Shown here in pieces: positions 55,833 through 64,000 of a stretch of DNA of 64,000 nt. Position 1 is the first letter of the stretch, and each line of letters opens with the position of its first letter. The notes under the pieces are model-generated. The model was not told the origin of the DNA and did not search any database. It saw nothing but the letters and a program-made list of their open reading frames with translations. The position numbers and the translations under genes are program-made. Location: assembly GCF_024320785.1 (NCBI RefSeq), contig NZ_JANDBC010000003.1, positions 434,001 to 498,000 on the forward strand, in the 5' to 3' direction. This stretch comes from Gracilimonas sediminicola. Its GTDB lineage: Bacteria; Bacteroidota; Rhodothermia; Balneolales; Balneolaceae.

Positions 55833-56890
55833 GAACCATATTCTCTTTTAACCTTGGGATGGATAGTCGTGGTTATTTCATACGGAATGGTGCCGGCAAT
55901 GCGTGCCCATTCTTTTGCAGAGAGCTCTCCGTTTCTTAGGATAACCACAGGCTCGCCTTGCTCAAAACAGTTTTTACCGAGATACACGGTCATGTAATCC
56001 ATGCTTATGGTACCCACCTGTTGATATAATTGACCGGCTATTTCCACTTGTATCTTCCCGCTCAATGTTCTGAACACCCCGTCAGCATACCCTACAGGAA
56101 TGGTACCCAGCCATCCGTCTTCCGGAGCTGTCCATCGGCTTCCATATCCAACTGCATCCCCTTTCTTAAGTTTTTTTACCTGTACCAAATGTGAAACCCA
56201 CTCTACGGCCGGTTCCAACTCGCTTATTTCCGTCTCACCGGGGGCATATCCAAACAATGAAACCCCAAACCTTACGGCATCAAAGTAAGTGCCTTCATCA
56301 CCATAGAAGAACAAACCTCCACTGTTACAGGCGTGGGTAATTAAGTGATCGGGAAAATTCGATCGTATAGATTTGAAGACTTCCAGCTGGCGAAGCACCC
56401 GTTCATGACCCGGATCATCTGAGTTGGCAAAATGCGTGTAAATGCCAGTGTAGTTCAGCTTATCAAATTCTTTCATTTTCTCCCGGGCACTTTCAGCCTG
56501 TTCGGGCAACATCCCAAGCCGAAACATGCCGGTATCAAAATGAAGATGGCATAGTGTTCCGTCTTCCAGCCGCTCAAAAACCGACAAGTCTGAAATACTT
56601 GCCGTAATATCGTGCTCCTGATATAGATGTTCACTTCCTAAAGGAGGAATTTCGAAAACAAGTATGGGTTTCTTAATACCTGATTCTCTAAGCTCGATGG
56701 CTTCCGCCAGCTTTGCCACACAAAAATAGTCAACGCTGTCTTCCAGGTGTCGAGCTACCTGCACGGCTCCATGCCCGTAGGCATCGTCTTTAACCACAGC
56801 CATTTTTTTGATGTTTTGGCCTACCTGATCAGAAATCACACCTAAATTGTGAGCGATCCTTGAAAGATCTACGTACAGAGTTGATGACAA
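55829..56890 (-). CDS. alr: Alanine racemase
   Basis: PLP enzyme producing D-alanine for peptidoglycan. The PLP Lys34 is in VVKDDAYGHGA (usual motif K-A-N-A-Y-G-H-G, here KDD), the catalytic Tyr in VGYGSRW, and GTISMDYMTVYLG near the C-terminus. At 353 residues it is slightly short. The start is TTG with a GAGG ribosome binding site eight bases before it. No MurF fusion, unlike many Bacteroidota alanine racemases. It is 13 bases after the oxidoreductase gene. Confidence 0.93.
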   Translation of the reverse strand: MSSTLYVDLSRIAHNLGVISDQVGQNIKKMAVVKDDAYGHGAVQVARHLEDSVDYFCVAKLAEAIELRESGIKKPILVFEIPPLGSEHLYQEHDITASISDLSVFERLEDGTLCHLHFDTGMFRLGMLPEQAESAREKMKEFDKLNYTGIYTHFANSDDPGHERVLRQLEVFKSIRSNFPDHLITHACNSGGLFFYGDEGTYFDAVRFGVSLFGYAPGETEISELEPAVEWVSHLVQVKKLKKGDAVGYGSRWTAPEDGWLGTIPVGYADGVFRTLSGKIQVEIAGQLYQQVGTISMDYMTVYLGKNCFEQGEPVVILRNGELSAKEWARIAGTIPYEITTTIHPKVKREYGS

Positions 56891-56903
56891 TGATTTACCT
56901 CAG

Positions 56904-58508
56904 CTAACTAAATGAAAAGAATTTCTTCTTATTGTTTTTCAGGATTACCCGGGCTGCGTTATGACCGGCAGCCCCGAATACACCTCCTCCGGGATGGCAG
57001 GAAGCGCTGGCCAAATATAAATTTTTGATAGGAGTTTCGTACTGACTCATTTCAGGAATCGGGCGAAACATAAACATCTGATCAAAACTCATTTCCACAT
57101 GCATCACATTTCCCCTCAGCAGCCCGTGCTTACGTTCAATATCCAACGGAGACTGAATGTACCAATCAATCAGTTTGCCTTTCATATTCGGAGCGTAGTC
57201 GGTAACCACATCATAAATTTTTTGGGCTTCCCGCTCTCTGATATCATCCCAATTTATTCCATTTGCCAGTTCATAAGGATGCCATTGCGCCCAGGCAAAC
57301 AGGGTGTGCTTTCCGTCCCTGGCTACATCCGGATCAATTTTAGAGAAGGTCATACATAACACCGCGGGTTTCTCCGGTGGCAATTTCTTGGTATAGTCGC
57401 CGATGGCGTTATTCATGTATTGAACGGAAGGCGCCAACAGCTGAATCCCATTGTGGATATGAGGATCGCCGGGAGCAGCGGTATATTCCGGCAGCTCTTC
57501 CACCGCACATCGTATTACCATTCCAAACCCATTTCCCACGTTTATATCTTCCACTTTTTTGAACATGGAATCGTCTAAATGATCTCGCCCAACCATTTTC
57601 ATCATGGTGGTTTGAACATGGGCATTGGAAACAATGGTATCAGCTTTGAATTCTTCCCCATTTTCGGTTTTGACTCCAATCGCTTTTCCATTTTCAATCA
57701 GGATTTTTTGGATGGGATGATCGGCCTTCACCTCACCGCCATGAGCTTCTATCATATTCTTCATGGCCTGAGTAAGCATGCCGCTTCCTCCCCTTGGATG
57801 CTTAGCGCCACTCTCGTGCAGCATCGATTGCCAGCCCGCAAAATCGCCGGTCGCAGAATGATCGGGCAACGGCCCGGATTGAGCGGCAAACCAAAGGATA
57901 GCCGCCTTCATATAGGGACTTTCAAACGCATCATCCACCACCTTTCCATAGCTGGACAGAATTTTTTGGAGTCCGGCTGCCTGTTCGCCTTTCCTGAACA
58001 TGGCCCCGTCTTTAATCTGGGCTTTTGCCATGGTTCCGATGATGTCTCCTGCAGAGGGTTTGGTCATAAAAGCTTTCAGCACCCCTTTATTTATCTTACC
58101 CCAGAATTTGATGAACTCTTTATAATTCTCAACATCTTCGGGTGCTACTTTTGAAATAGACTCAAGAGTACGTTCCACATCTTTCCAGAAGTGAATCACA
58201 CCTTTACCGGTTGGAACGGGGTACGACATGATCGGATCCATATCGATGTATTCCAGCCCATATTTCGTGAGTTCTAAATCTTCCAGGATTCCCGTCTGGT
58301 GAATCATAATATGCACGGAAGAACCCACATCCATTCTAAAACCATTCGGGTTCTCCGGAGATTGAAACATGGTCTCGGTTCTCACCGCACCCCCTATTGT
58401 TGAGTCGCGCTCAAGAACTAAAACTTCGTATCCGTTTTTTGCAAGATAACAAGCCGTGACAAGGCCGTTATGCCCCGATCCGATGATGATAGCGTCATAT
58501 TTTTTCAT
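56904..58508 (-). CDS. CrtI/PYROXD2-like FAD oxidoreductase
   Basis: A 534-residue flavoprotein of the phytoene desaturase/PYROXD2/CrtO group. The dinucleotide motif AIIIGSGHNGLVTACYL opens it; a RGGSGMLTQAMKNMIEAHGG block lies near 243-262, and the C-terminal LYLASASCHPGGGVFGAAGHNA is the group hallmark. The ATG at 58508 is used rather than a TTG three codons earlier. No carotenoid genes are adjacent, so a carotenoid role is possible but unproven; PYROXD2-like proteins are often of unknown substrate. Confidence 0.85.
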   Translation of the reverse strand: MKKYDAIIIGSGHNGLVTACYLAKNGYEVLVLERDSTIGGAVRTETMFQSPENPNGFRMDVGSSVHIMIHQTGILEDLELTKYGLEYIDMDPIMSYPVPTGKGVIHFWKDVERTLESISKVAPEDVENYKEFIKFWGKINKGVLKAFMTKPSAGDIIGTMAKAQIKDGAMFRKGEQAAGLQKILSSYGKVVDDAFESPYMKAAILWFAAQSGPLPDHSATGDFAGWQSMLHESGAKHPRGGSGMLTQAMKNMIEAHGGEVKADHPIQKILIENGKAIGVKTENGEEFKADTIVSNAHVQTTMMKMVGRDHLDDSMFKKVEDINVGNGFGMVIRCAVEELPEYTAAPGDPHIHNGIQLLAPSVQYMNNAIGDYTKKLPPEKPAVLCMTFSKIDPDVARDGKHTLFAWAQWHPYELANGINWDDIREREAQKIYDVVTDYAPNMKGKLIDWYIQSPLDIERKHGLLRGNVMHVEMSFDQMFMFRPIPEMSQYETPIKNLYLASASCHPGGGVFGAAGHNAARVILKNNKKKFFSFS

Positions 58509-58594
58509 AGAAGACAAAGATAAAATGAATTGCTTGAAAGCAAAGAATTTTTAAGTTACACAAACTGATTAATCATTCTATTAATTCACTGTTT

Positions 58595-59446
58595 ATGAAA
58601 GTAGGCCGGTTTGAAATTGAACAGCTCAGCGAAGGAATTTTTGAGGTTTTCGATGATGGTATTTTCCAGAAAATAGACTCAGCTGATATCACAGCCCGCC
58701 AGCAAAAACCGGGTATAAAAAAGCAATCATCGGCAATTGGCATAAACCCCATTCTTATCCGGGATGGCAAACACAATGTGTTATTAGACACCGGCCTGGG
58801 TTGGGGACTGGATCACAAAAGTTCATACACCGACACTTCCAACCTGTTAACCAATCTGGATATATTTGGGCTTGCTCCTTCCGATATCACCCATGTAGTG
58901 CTCAGTCACCTGCACTTCGATCATGCGGCCGGTTCAACCTATGTGGACAGCAACACCTCCACCCAGCCAACCATGAGCTACGCCAATTACTTCATCCAGA
59001 AGAAAGAGTGGTACTATGCGCTGGAACAGGTTGGAAAAAAGAAGCAGATTTCAGGAGCCGGTTATGAGCTGGATGAGTTTTATAAGCTTGCCGCTGAAGA
59101 TAAACTGGTGATGATCACCGACACCTATTTTGAATTGCTTCCCGGAATTGAACTCATCAGAACCGGCGGGCATACTCCCGGACATCAAATTGTAAAAATC
59201 CAGGATTCAGGAGAAACAGCTTATTTTTTGGGTGATTTAGTCCCCTCCGAACACCACCTGAATCACTATGCCATGCGTCACATGGATGTTGATCCCATTC
59301 AATCTAAAAAAGCGAAAACCCTGATTCTGCGGCAAGCTGTTAAAGAGAAATCACTGATGTTGTTTTACCACTCGGTTCACGCCAAAGCCGGCATGCTGGA
59401 GCAGGATAAAGACAAGAAGTTTATACTTAGAGAGATAAATGGGTAA
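58595..59446 (+). CDS. MBL-fold metallo-hydrolase
   Basis: A 283-residue metallo-beta-lactamase-fold protein with the dinuclear metal motif HLHFDH at 105-110, further ligands in GGHTPGHQ (about 191) and LGDLVPSEHH, and a final His near YHSVHAK. It has no signal peptide, so it is cytoplasmic. Similar proteins act on lactones, thioesters or glutathione-like conjugates; specificity cannot be read. It converges on rho with a 51-base gap containing a weak GAATCT/AGATTC hairpin. Confidence 0.85.
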   Translation: MKVGRFEIEQLSEGIFEVFDDGIFQKIDSADITARQQKPGIKKQSSAIGINPILIRDGKHNVLLDTGLGWGLDHKSSYTDTSNLLTNLDIFGLAPSDITHVVLSHLHFDHAAGSTYVDSNTSTQPTMSYANYFIQKKEWYYALEQVGKKKQISGAGYELDEFYKLAAEDKLVMITDTYFELLPGIELIRTGGHTPGHQIVKIQDSGETAYFLGDLVPSEHHLNHYAMRHMDVDPIQSKKAKTLILRQAVKEKSLMLFYHSVHAKAGMLEQDKDKKFILREING

Positions 59447-59497
59447 ATCTTTTCTCAAAGTCTGAGGAAGAATCTGAATCAGATTCCAGACACCACT

Positions 59498-61045
59498 CTA
59501 CTTATTCATCGAAATCAGAAACTCTTCGTTGTTCTTCGTGCCTTTAATTTTCTCGAGCAGGAAGTCCATGGCTTCAAACGGACTCATATTCGTGAGGTAG
59601 CGGCGTAAAAGCACTACTTTTTCACGTTCTGCATCTGAAACCAGCAATTCTTCGCGGCGGGTTCCACTTCGGAAAATATCAATGGCAGGATACAGACGAC
59701 GATCTGAGATTCGGCGATCCAGGTAAATTTCCATGTTACCAGTTCCCTTGAATTCTTCGAAGATCACATCATCCATGCGAGAGCCGGTATCAATCAAAGC
59801 AGTAGCAAGAATGGTAAGCGAACCGCCGTTTTCGATGTTCCGTGCAGAACTGAACAACTGGCGGGGTGCTTTGAGGGCTTCAGAATCCACACCACCGGTC
59901 ATGGTTCGGCCTTTGCTGGAAGCGGTGATATTATAAGCTCGTGCAAGCCGGGTGATGGAGTCCATCAGTAGCAGTACATCATGTCCGCTTTCAACCAATC
60001 TCTTGGCTTTTTCAAACACAATCTCGGCCAATCCAACATGATTTTCCGGGCGCTCATCAAAAGTAGAAGCCACAACTTCAGCCCCTTTAACATTTCGCTC
60101 CATTTCGGTCACTTCTTCCGGACGCTCATCAATCAACACAATCAAAATTTTGGTATCTGGATGATTTGCTGAAACAGCATTCGCGATATTCCGGAGAATA
60201 GTCGTCTTACCGGTTTTAGGCTGCGCAACAATCAATCCACGCTGTCCTTTACCTACCGGGGCAAATAAATCAATAAGTCGGGTTGAATGATTTTGTGGAT
60301 CAAACTCCAGACGATAACGCTGATCGGGATGAACCGGAAGCAGCTCTTCAAAATCCTGACGGTTGTCCATGTCGTGTGGAATACGGCCGTTCACTCCTTC
60401 AATGCGAAGCAGTGCAAAATACCGCTCTCCCACTTTGGGTGGACGAATGACCCCAATCACTACGTCTCCCTGCTTCAGTCTGAATCTCTTAATTTGTGAA
60501 GGCGAAACGTAAATATCGTCCGGGCTGGCTTTGTAATTATAGTTTACCGAGCGCAGAAACCCGTAGCCATCGGGAAGTATCTCAAGTGTTCCTTCATTGA
60601 ACAGGTAAGGGCCTAAATCCGGCTCCAATTCCTTAATGCGTTCTTCCAGGGAGGTTGCGTCCGATTCAGGCAATTTATTGTGCTCGTGCCCTTTTCGGCG
60701 CTTCTTATTTTTATGCTGATGCTTTTTCTTAGAGGAATTATCGTCTTTCTTTTCCTCTTTTTTATATGAAACGATATGAGACTGACCACCATAACTCTTC
60801 ATTTCCGATTCTTTTTCAGCAGAATCGTTCTTTTGGCGATCATCTTTTTGATCAGAAGCCTTGTTATCAGATGAATTTTGATCCTGGGCTTCTTCTCGTA
60901 TTCGTTCAATAAGCTGAACTTTACGAATTCCGGTTACCCGTTTAATTCCAATTGACTTGGCTAATGTTTGTAATTCGTGAAGCTTTTTCCCCTCTAAGGA
61001 TTCCAACTCCCCGGCCGAGATTCCGGCGGTTTCATTATCTGACAT
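59498..61045 (-). CDS. rho: Transcription termination factor Rho
   Basis: Hexameric RNA helicase that terminates transcripts. The N-terminal helical domain ([18 protein letters not shown], about 14-33) is separated from the RNA-binding OB fold by a charged, probably disordered insert (about 50-130; [18 protein letters not shown]) that is absent from E. coli Rho. Walker [19 protein letters not shown] and [15 protein letters not shown] are intact. Length 515 compared with 419 in E. coli. Such inserts are known in Bacteroidota-type Rho. A GCTGCC/GGCAGC inverted repeat lies in its leader (61101-61119). Confidence 0.97.
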   Translation of the reverse strand: MSDNETAGISAGELESLEGKKLHELQTLAKSIGIKRVTGIRKVQLIERIREEAQDQNSSDNKASDQKDDRQKNDSAEKESEMKSYGGQSHIVSYKKEEKKDDNSSKKKHQHKNKKRRKGHEHNKLPESDATSLEERIKELEPDLGPYLFNEGTLEILPDGYGFLRSVNYNYKASPDDIYVSPSQIKRFRLKQGDVVIGVIRPPKVGERYFALLRIEGVNGRIPHDMDNRQDFEELLPVHPDQRYRLEFDPQNHSTRLIDLFAPVGKGQRGLIVAQPKTGKTTILRNIANAVSANHPDTKILIVLIDERPEEVTEMERNVKGAEVVASTFDERPENHVGLAEIVFEKAKRLVESGHDVLLLMDSITRLARAYNITASSKGRTMTGGVDSEALKAPRQLFSSARNIENGGSLTILATALIDTGSRMDDVIFEEFKGTGNMEIYLDRRISDRRLYPAIDIFRSGTRREELLVSDAEREKVVLLRRYLTNMSPFEAMDFLLEKIKGTKNNEEFLISMNK

Positions 61046-61164
61046 AAAATGTGGCTGTTATAAATATATGATTCTTACTGAATTTTGGGGTGAACATCGG
61101 GCTGCCCTATTCCGGCAGCATTATTGGACATTCAATCAGGTAAGGATAAATAGGCGGTGAGAAT

Positions 61165-62418
61165 TTATGATACGTTTGTTGTCCACCGCTTAACGATGGG
61201 ATAAAAGTAAAAACTTCCCATAAAAATTACTAACTCAGTCTTTAATTCATTTAAAATAATTTCTTTATCGTTTTCCGTGATTAATTCTGCTTCTATAAAT
61301 TCACGAATATCCCCAAATTTTGCTGCTCTTTCCCCTTCCTGCTCCACAAAGTACGCCTTTTTAAATCCCTGCAATTGTTCCTTGAACTCCGGGGTAATCT
61401 TGTCTTTCATGCAGGAAAAAACCAATACCACTTCCTGCATGGGTTTCATTTCTTCCACTGCACTGAGAGACGATTCCAGTGCCTGTGCATTATGAGAGCC
61501 GCTGAAATACCATTCAACCCCAGGGTTCAGCTTCTCAAAACGGCCGGGTGCCCCTGTAAAAGATTCGATTGAACGTATAAGCTGTTCCTCCTTCACTTTA
61601 AATTTGGCGTTCAGAATATCAACTACCTTCCAGACCATTGCTACATTCCACTTATTTATGGACTCCTTGAATGTAGTCTTAAGCTGAACCGAAGCATCAT
61701 TCAGTGAAATAACGCCATCCTTCCATTTGGGTTGCAACCTTTCAGCCTTATATAACTGTGCATCCTTATTCACAGCCACGTTAGAAATTTCGTTTAACGG
61801 GCTTCCCGTGATATTACCCAGCACCACCGGCTTGTTCTTTTTTATGATCCCGGCCTTTTCCCGAGCAATTTCCTCAATCGTATCCCCCAAAACATTTTGA
61901 TGATCTAAACCAATGCTGGTAATAACTGATACTTCCGGGGAAATGATATTGGTGGAATCCAGGCGGCCACCCAGCCCCGTTTCTATAATTGCCAGATCAA
62001 CCTCCTCTTTGGCAAAGAAACAAAATGCCAGTGCGGTGCTAATTTCAAAGTAGCTGAGTTGAATTTCTTGAAGAAACTTCGCTGATTCCTGAAAGAATTC
62101 AAGCAGCTGAGCGTCTGTAATTTCTTCCCTATTCACTCGCACCCTCTCGTTATAACGTAACAGATGAGGAGAGGTAAACAGCCCGATTCTATAGCCTGCA
62201 TCCGCATAAATTTTCTCGAGTAAATAGCAGGTGGTCCCCTTACCGTTGGTCCCCGCTACATGAATAGATGGGTATTCATTCTGTGGATTTCCCAGACGCT
62301 CACAAAATGTCCTGATCTTCTCAAGCGAGAAATTGGCGGCCGAAGTACCCGACTTTTGAAACATGGGAATGGAGTCAAGAAAACCCCAGACGTCTTCGAT
62401 CGTATTGAACGGCTTCAT
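61165..62418 (-). CDS. folC: Folylpolyglutamate synthase / dihydrofolate synthase
   Basis: Adds glutamate to dihydropteroate and to folates. The 417-residue Mur-ligase-type protein has the P-loop HVAGTNGKGTTCYLLEKI, LFTSPHLLRYNERVRV, ETGLGGRLDSTNI and TSIGLDHQNVLGDT, all FolC hallmarks. Its ATG overlaps the preceding aminotransferase gene by four bases, placing p-aminobenzoate formation and folate assembly in one operon. Confidence 0.95.
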   Translation of the reverse strand: MKPFNTIEDVWGFLDSIPMFQKSGTSAANFSLEKIRTFCERLGNPQNEYPSIHVAGTNGKGTTCYLLEKIYADAGYRIGLFTSPHLLRYNERVRVNREEITDAQLLEFFQESAKFLQEIQLSYFEISTALAFCFFAKEEVDLAIIETGLGGRLDSTNIISPEVSVITSIGLDHQNVLGDTIEEIAREKAGIIKKNKPVVLGNITGSPLNEISNVAVNKDAQLYKAERLQPKWKDGVISLNDASVQLKTTFKESINKWNVAMVWKVVDILNAKFKVKEEQLIRSIESFTGAPGRFEKLNPGVEWYFSGSHNAQALESSLSAVEEMKPMQEVVLVFSCMKDKITPEFKEQLQGFKKAYFVEQEGERAAKFGDIREFIEAELITENDKEIILNELKTELVIFMGSFYFYPIVKRWTTNVS

Positions 62419-63269
62419 TCCTGAAACTCCTTCACCTTCAGCTGTTCGAAGCCAATTTTGACCTTCATTACCAGCGGGTGGTTGACCTCAAACCGGGTTT
62501 TGTCCAGGGAAATTATTTCCGCTATTTCCAATAGAGAATTCGTGCAGAAAACAGCTTCCGCCTGCCCGATATCTGAAAGAAGGTATTCTGACTCTTCGAA
62601 CGGGAGTCCAAGTGAACGAATGACATCAAGAACCAACGACCGGGTTACACCCGGAAGTAAATCACATGCCGGGGATGGCGTGTACACCTTGCCCTCTTTT
62701 ACCCAAAAAACGTTAGCTGAGGTTGTTTCACTGACTTTATCGCTGACAGTAAGCATCAACGCATCATCGCAGGAGTGCTTTACAGCCTCCTGAGCAGCCT
62801 TCACATAGTTCAACCCGTTACTGAGCTTATATTTGCGTTCGAGGGCCTCAGAAGGAATACAGCGCGTTTCTGCCACCGACAGCTTTATCTCTTTTTCTTG
62901 CGTTGGGAACTCCGATGCCTGTATCATCCAATGAGCATCTTTTGTTTTGGGAGCATAGCCTCTCCCTCCATCTCTCCAGCATTGAATGCGAATCATAGCT
63001 TCATCGTGTTCAAGCTGATTCTGTTTCAATAACTTATGAACCTGATTCCGTAAATCTGGGGAAGAAAACGGAGCATTCATATCAAGATAGTTGAGCCCTG
63101 ATTCCAAACGCCCGATGTGCTCTTCCCACCCTAAAAACTTTCCGGCATAGCTTCTAAGTGTTTCAAAGCAACCATCGCCATACATCATCCCCCGGTTTAA
63201 TGGAGAAATAACGGCGGCTGATTCTTGAATCAATTCGCCATTCAAAATCATGTACTTCGACCTACTCAT
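62415..63269 (-). CDS. Class IV aminotransferase, probably aminodeoxychorismate lyase
   Basis: A 284-residue PLP enzyme of fold type IV. NRGMMYGDGCFETLRSYAG opens the domain, Lys148 in KLSNGLN is the probable PLP Lys, and SETTSANVFWVKEGKVYTPS with LLPGVTRSLVLDVI close it. Branched-chain and D-amino-acid transaminases share this fold, but the coupling to folC by a four-base overlap favours PabC, which releases p-aminobenzoate. It overlaps the thioredoxin-like gene upstream by eight bases. Confidence 0.82.
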   Translation of the reverse strand: MSRSKYMILNGELIQESAAVISPLNRGMMYGDGCFETLRSYAGKFLGWEEHIGRLESGLNYLDMNAPFSSPDLRNQVHKLLKQNQLEHDEAMIRIQCWRDGGRGYAPKTKDAHWMIQASEFPTQEKEIKLSVAETRCIPSEALERKYKLSNGLNYVKAAQEAVKHSCDDALMLTVSDKVSETTSANVFWVKEGKVYTPSPACDLLPGVTRSLVLDVIRSLGLPFEESEYLLSDIGQAEAVFCTNSLLEIAEIISLDKTRFEVNHPLVMKVKIGFEQLKVKEFQE

Positions 63270-63789
63270 CCAAATGTACCTTTAGTGAATCGTATCCTAC
63301 TCCTTTTTCATAACCGATTTGGGAAGTTATGATTCGGCCATCTTTATCAAATAAGATATAACTCGGAAAACCAGGAACCTTAAGGTGATTGAACAAGTGC
63401 GTACCGTCCAGGTAGGTAAAACCGGGATATTCGGGGACTTCCGGGAGTGATTCTTCAGCATCTTTTACCAGACCGGCAAGCACAACCAGCGAATCATTTT
63501 CGAGGGTGTATTTCTGGATCTCATCCAGCATGGATATGGACTTATCCGACCAGCTGGCCCAAAATACCAGCAAGGCTGTATTCCCTTTTTGATTTGCTAC
63601 GGAAGTGGAATCGGCTGAATTCAGTACCCGAAGCGGCATGATTTGCAGCGAGTCGGAAGTGGCGATATTTTCGTTAAAACGTGTGCGTTGCTTTCGCTCA
63701 AAATTAAAGGAAGAAAATACAATGACCAGCATGGTAATGACGGCCACTGCAACCATAAAAGGAACAAATTGCTTTTGCTCTAAGCGCAT
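63262..63789 (-). CDS. Membrane-anchored thioredoxin-like protein without CXXC
   Basis: A 175-residue protein with one N-terminal membrane helix (about 10-27) and a TlpA/ResA-like periplasmic thioredoxin fold. Where the family has WASWCxxC this protein has FWASWSDKS, so both active-site cysteines are serine (Ser81 and Ser84); the protein contains no cysteine. The cis-Pro loop VPGFPSYILFD is kept (Pro142). It therefore cannot exchange disulfides and may bind partners or chaperone. It overlaps the aminotransferase gene by eight bases, indicating co-expression. Confidence 0.85.
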   Translation of the reverse strand: MRLEQKQFVPFMVAVAVITMLVIVFSSFNFERKQRTRFNENIATSDSLQIMPLRVLNSADSTSVANQKGNTALLVFWASWSDKSISMLDEIQKYTLENDSLVVLAGLVKDAEESLPEVPEYPGFTYLDGTHLFNHLKVPGFPSYILFDKDGRIITSQIGYEKGVGYDSLKVHLDE

Positions 63790-63827
63790 ATTTTTTGAGG
63801 GAAGATAGAGAAGATTATACTTCTAAT

Positions 63828-64000
63828 TCACTGCTTATACGGAGAAATTAAATCAAGAGGATTTCCCTTTAAATCACGGTATATATGGAAGTCAAAGTCT
63901 AAGGTAAAAATCTGTGCATTATTTGAATCTTCTACTAAAGACAGAATACTAATATCACCCAAAGAGGCGTCATTGTCACTATATTTAAGCACCTGCTTAT
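63828..64000 (-). CDS. PIN-domain protein, C-terminal part (5' end off window)
   Basis: An open frame enters from the right edge and stops with TGA at 63828-63830. The 57 visible residues include DASLGDISILSLVED and AQIFTLDFDFHIYRD, matching the last acidic residues and the T-x-D-x-D-F strand of PIN (VapC-like) nucleases. PIN proteins are often toxins of type II toxin-antitoxin pairs, but the partner would lie off the window, and the N-terminal catalytic Asp is not visible. Confidence 0.65.
   Translation of the reverse strand, partial: KQVLKYSDNDASLGDISILSLVEDSNNAQIFTLDFDFHIYRDLKGNPLDLISPYKQ

Overview
The window reads as a chromosomal core region of a Gram-negative, non-enteric bacterium, most likely from the Balneolota/Rhodothermota side of the Bacteroidota-Chlorobiota supergroup (for example a Balneola- or Gracilimonas-like marine organism). 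This placement is inference. It rests on Bacteroidota-style families (GH97 glycosidase, DUF6588- and DUF6122-like proteins, PorV/DUF5723-like barrel), an F1 beta/epsilon pair separate from the other ATP synthase genes with a short epsilon, a Rho factor with a long charged insert, a bacillithiol deacetylase (BshB1), few strong Shine-Dalgarno sequences and several TTG starts. LpxH, TolC and lipoproteins show an outer membrane. No prophage, insertion sequence, rRNA, tRNA or CRISPR array was recognised.

Layout. 1-4.1 kb: the end of an HD phosphohydrolase, an orphan receiver protein, then folA, thyA and mgtE on the minus strand. 4.2-11 kb: a full type II fatty acid synthesis cluster read leftward (yceD-rpmF-plsX-fabH-fabD-fabG-acpP-fabF-rnc), including a 59-residue L32 gene. 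11-14 kb: deoxynucleoside kinase, pgi and pfkA. 14-18.2 kb (plus strand): polyprenyl diphosphate synthase, an LpxH-like hydrolase and a class A penicillin-binding protein. 18-21 kb: a secreted DUF4350-like protein and atpD-atpC. 21-34 kb (plus strand): a DUF4139 protein, rsmB, valS, a UvrD/PcrA helicase, an outer-membrane barrel and lon. The 600 bp before rsmB and the gap before valS carry palindromic repeats and a possible small RNA.

34-39 kb: a secreted TIMP/netrin-like protein, a DUF6122-like membrane protein, an SQR-like flavoprotein with a single cysteine, rsgA and a DUF6588 protein. 39-46.3 kb: a tripartite MacAB/TolC-type export locus on the minus strand, with three small YqjD/YqjE-like membrane proteins embedded in it. 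46.4-49.4 kb: bshB1 and a GH97 lipoprotein. 49.5-53 kb: a GNAT/RimK-type ATP-grasp fusion, an inositol monophosphatase and rpiB. 53-59.4 kb: glyA, tatC, a divergent FKBP lipoprotein, alr, a CrtI/PYROXD2-like oxidoreductase and an MBL-fold hydrolase. 59.5-64 kb: rho, folC, an aminodeoxychorismate-lyase-like enzyme, a membrane-anchored thioredoxin fold with Ser-x-x-Ser instead of Cys-x-x-Cys, and the end of a PIN-domain gene cut by the window edge.

Together the region covers envelope building (fatty acids, peptidoglycan, lipid A, quinone side chain, Tat export, efflux), folate and one-carbon metabolism (folA, thyA, glyA, folC, pabC-like), glycolysis, and RNA or protein quality control (rnc, rsmB, rsgA, rho, lon). 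No clear new multi-gene defence or mobile system is visible. The most unusual items are single proteins with altered catalytic residues or domain fusions, and the structured intergenic DNA.
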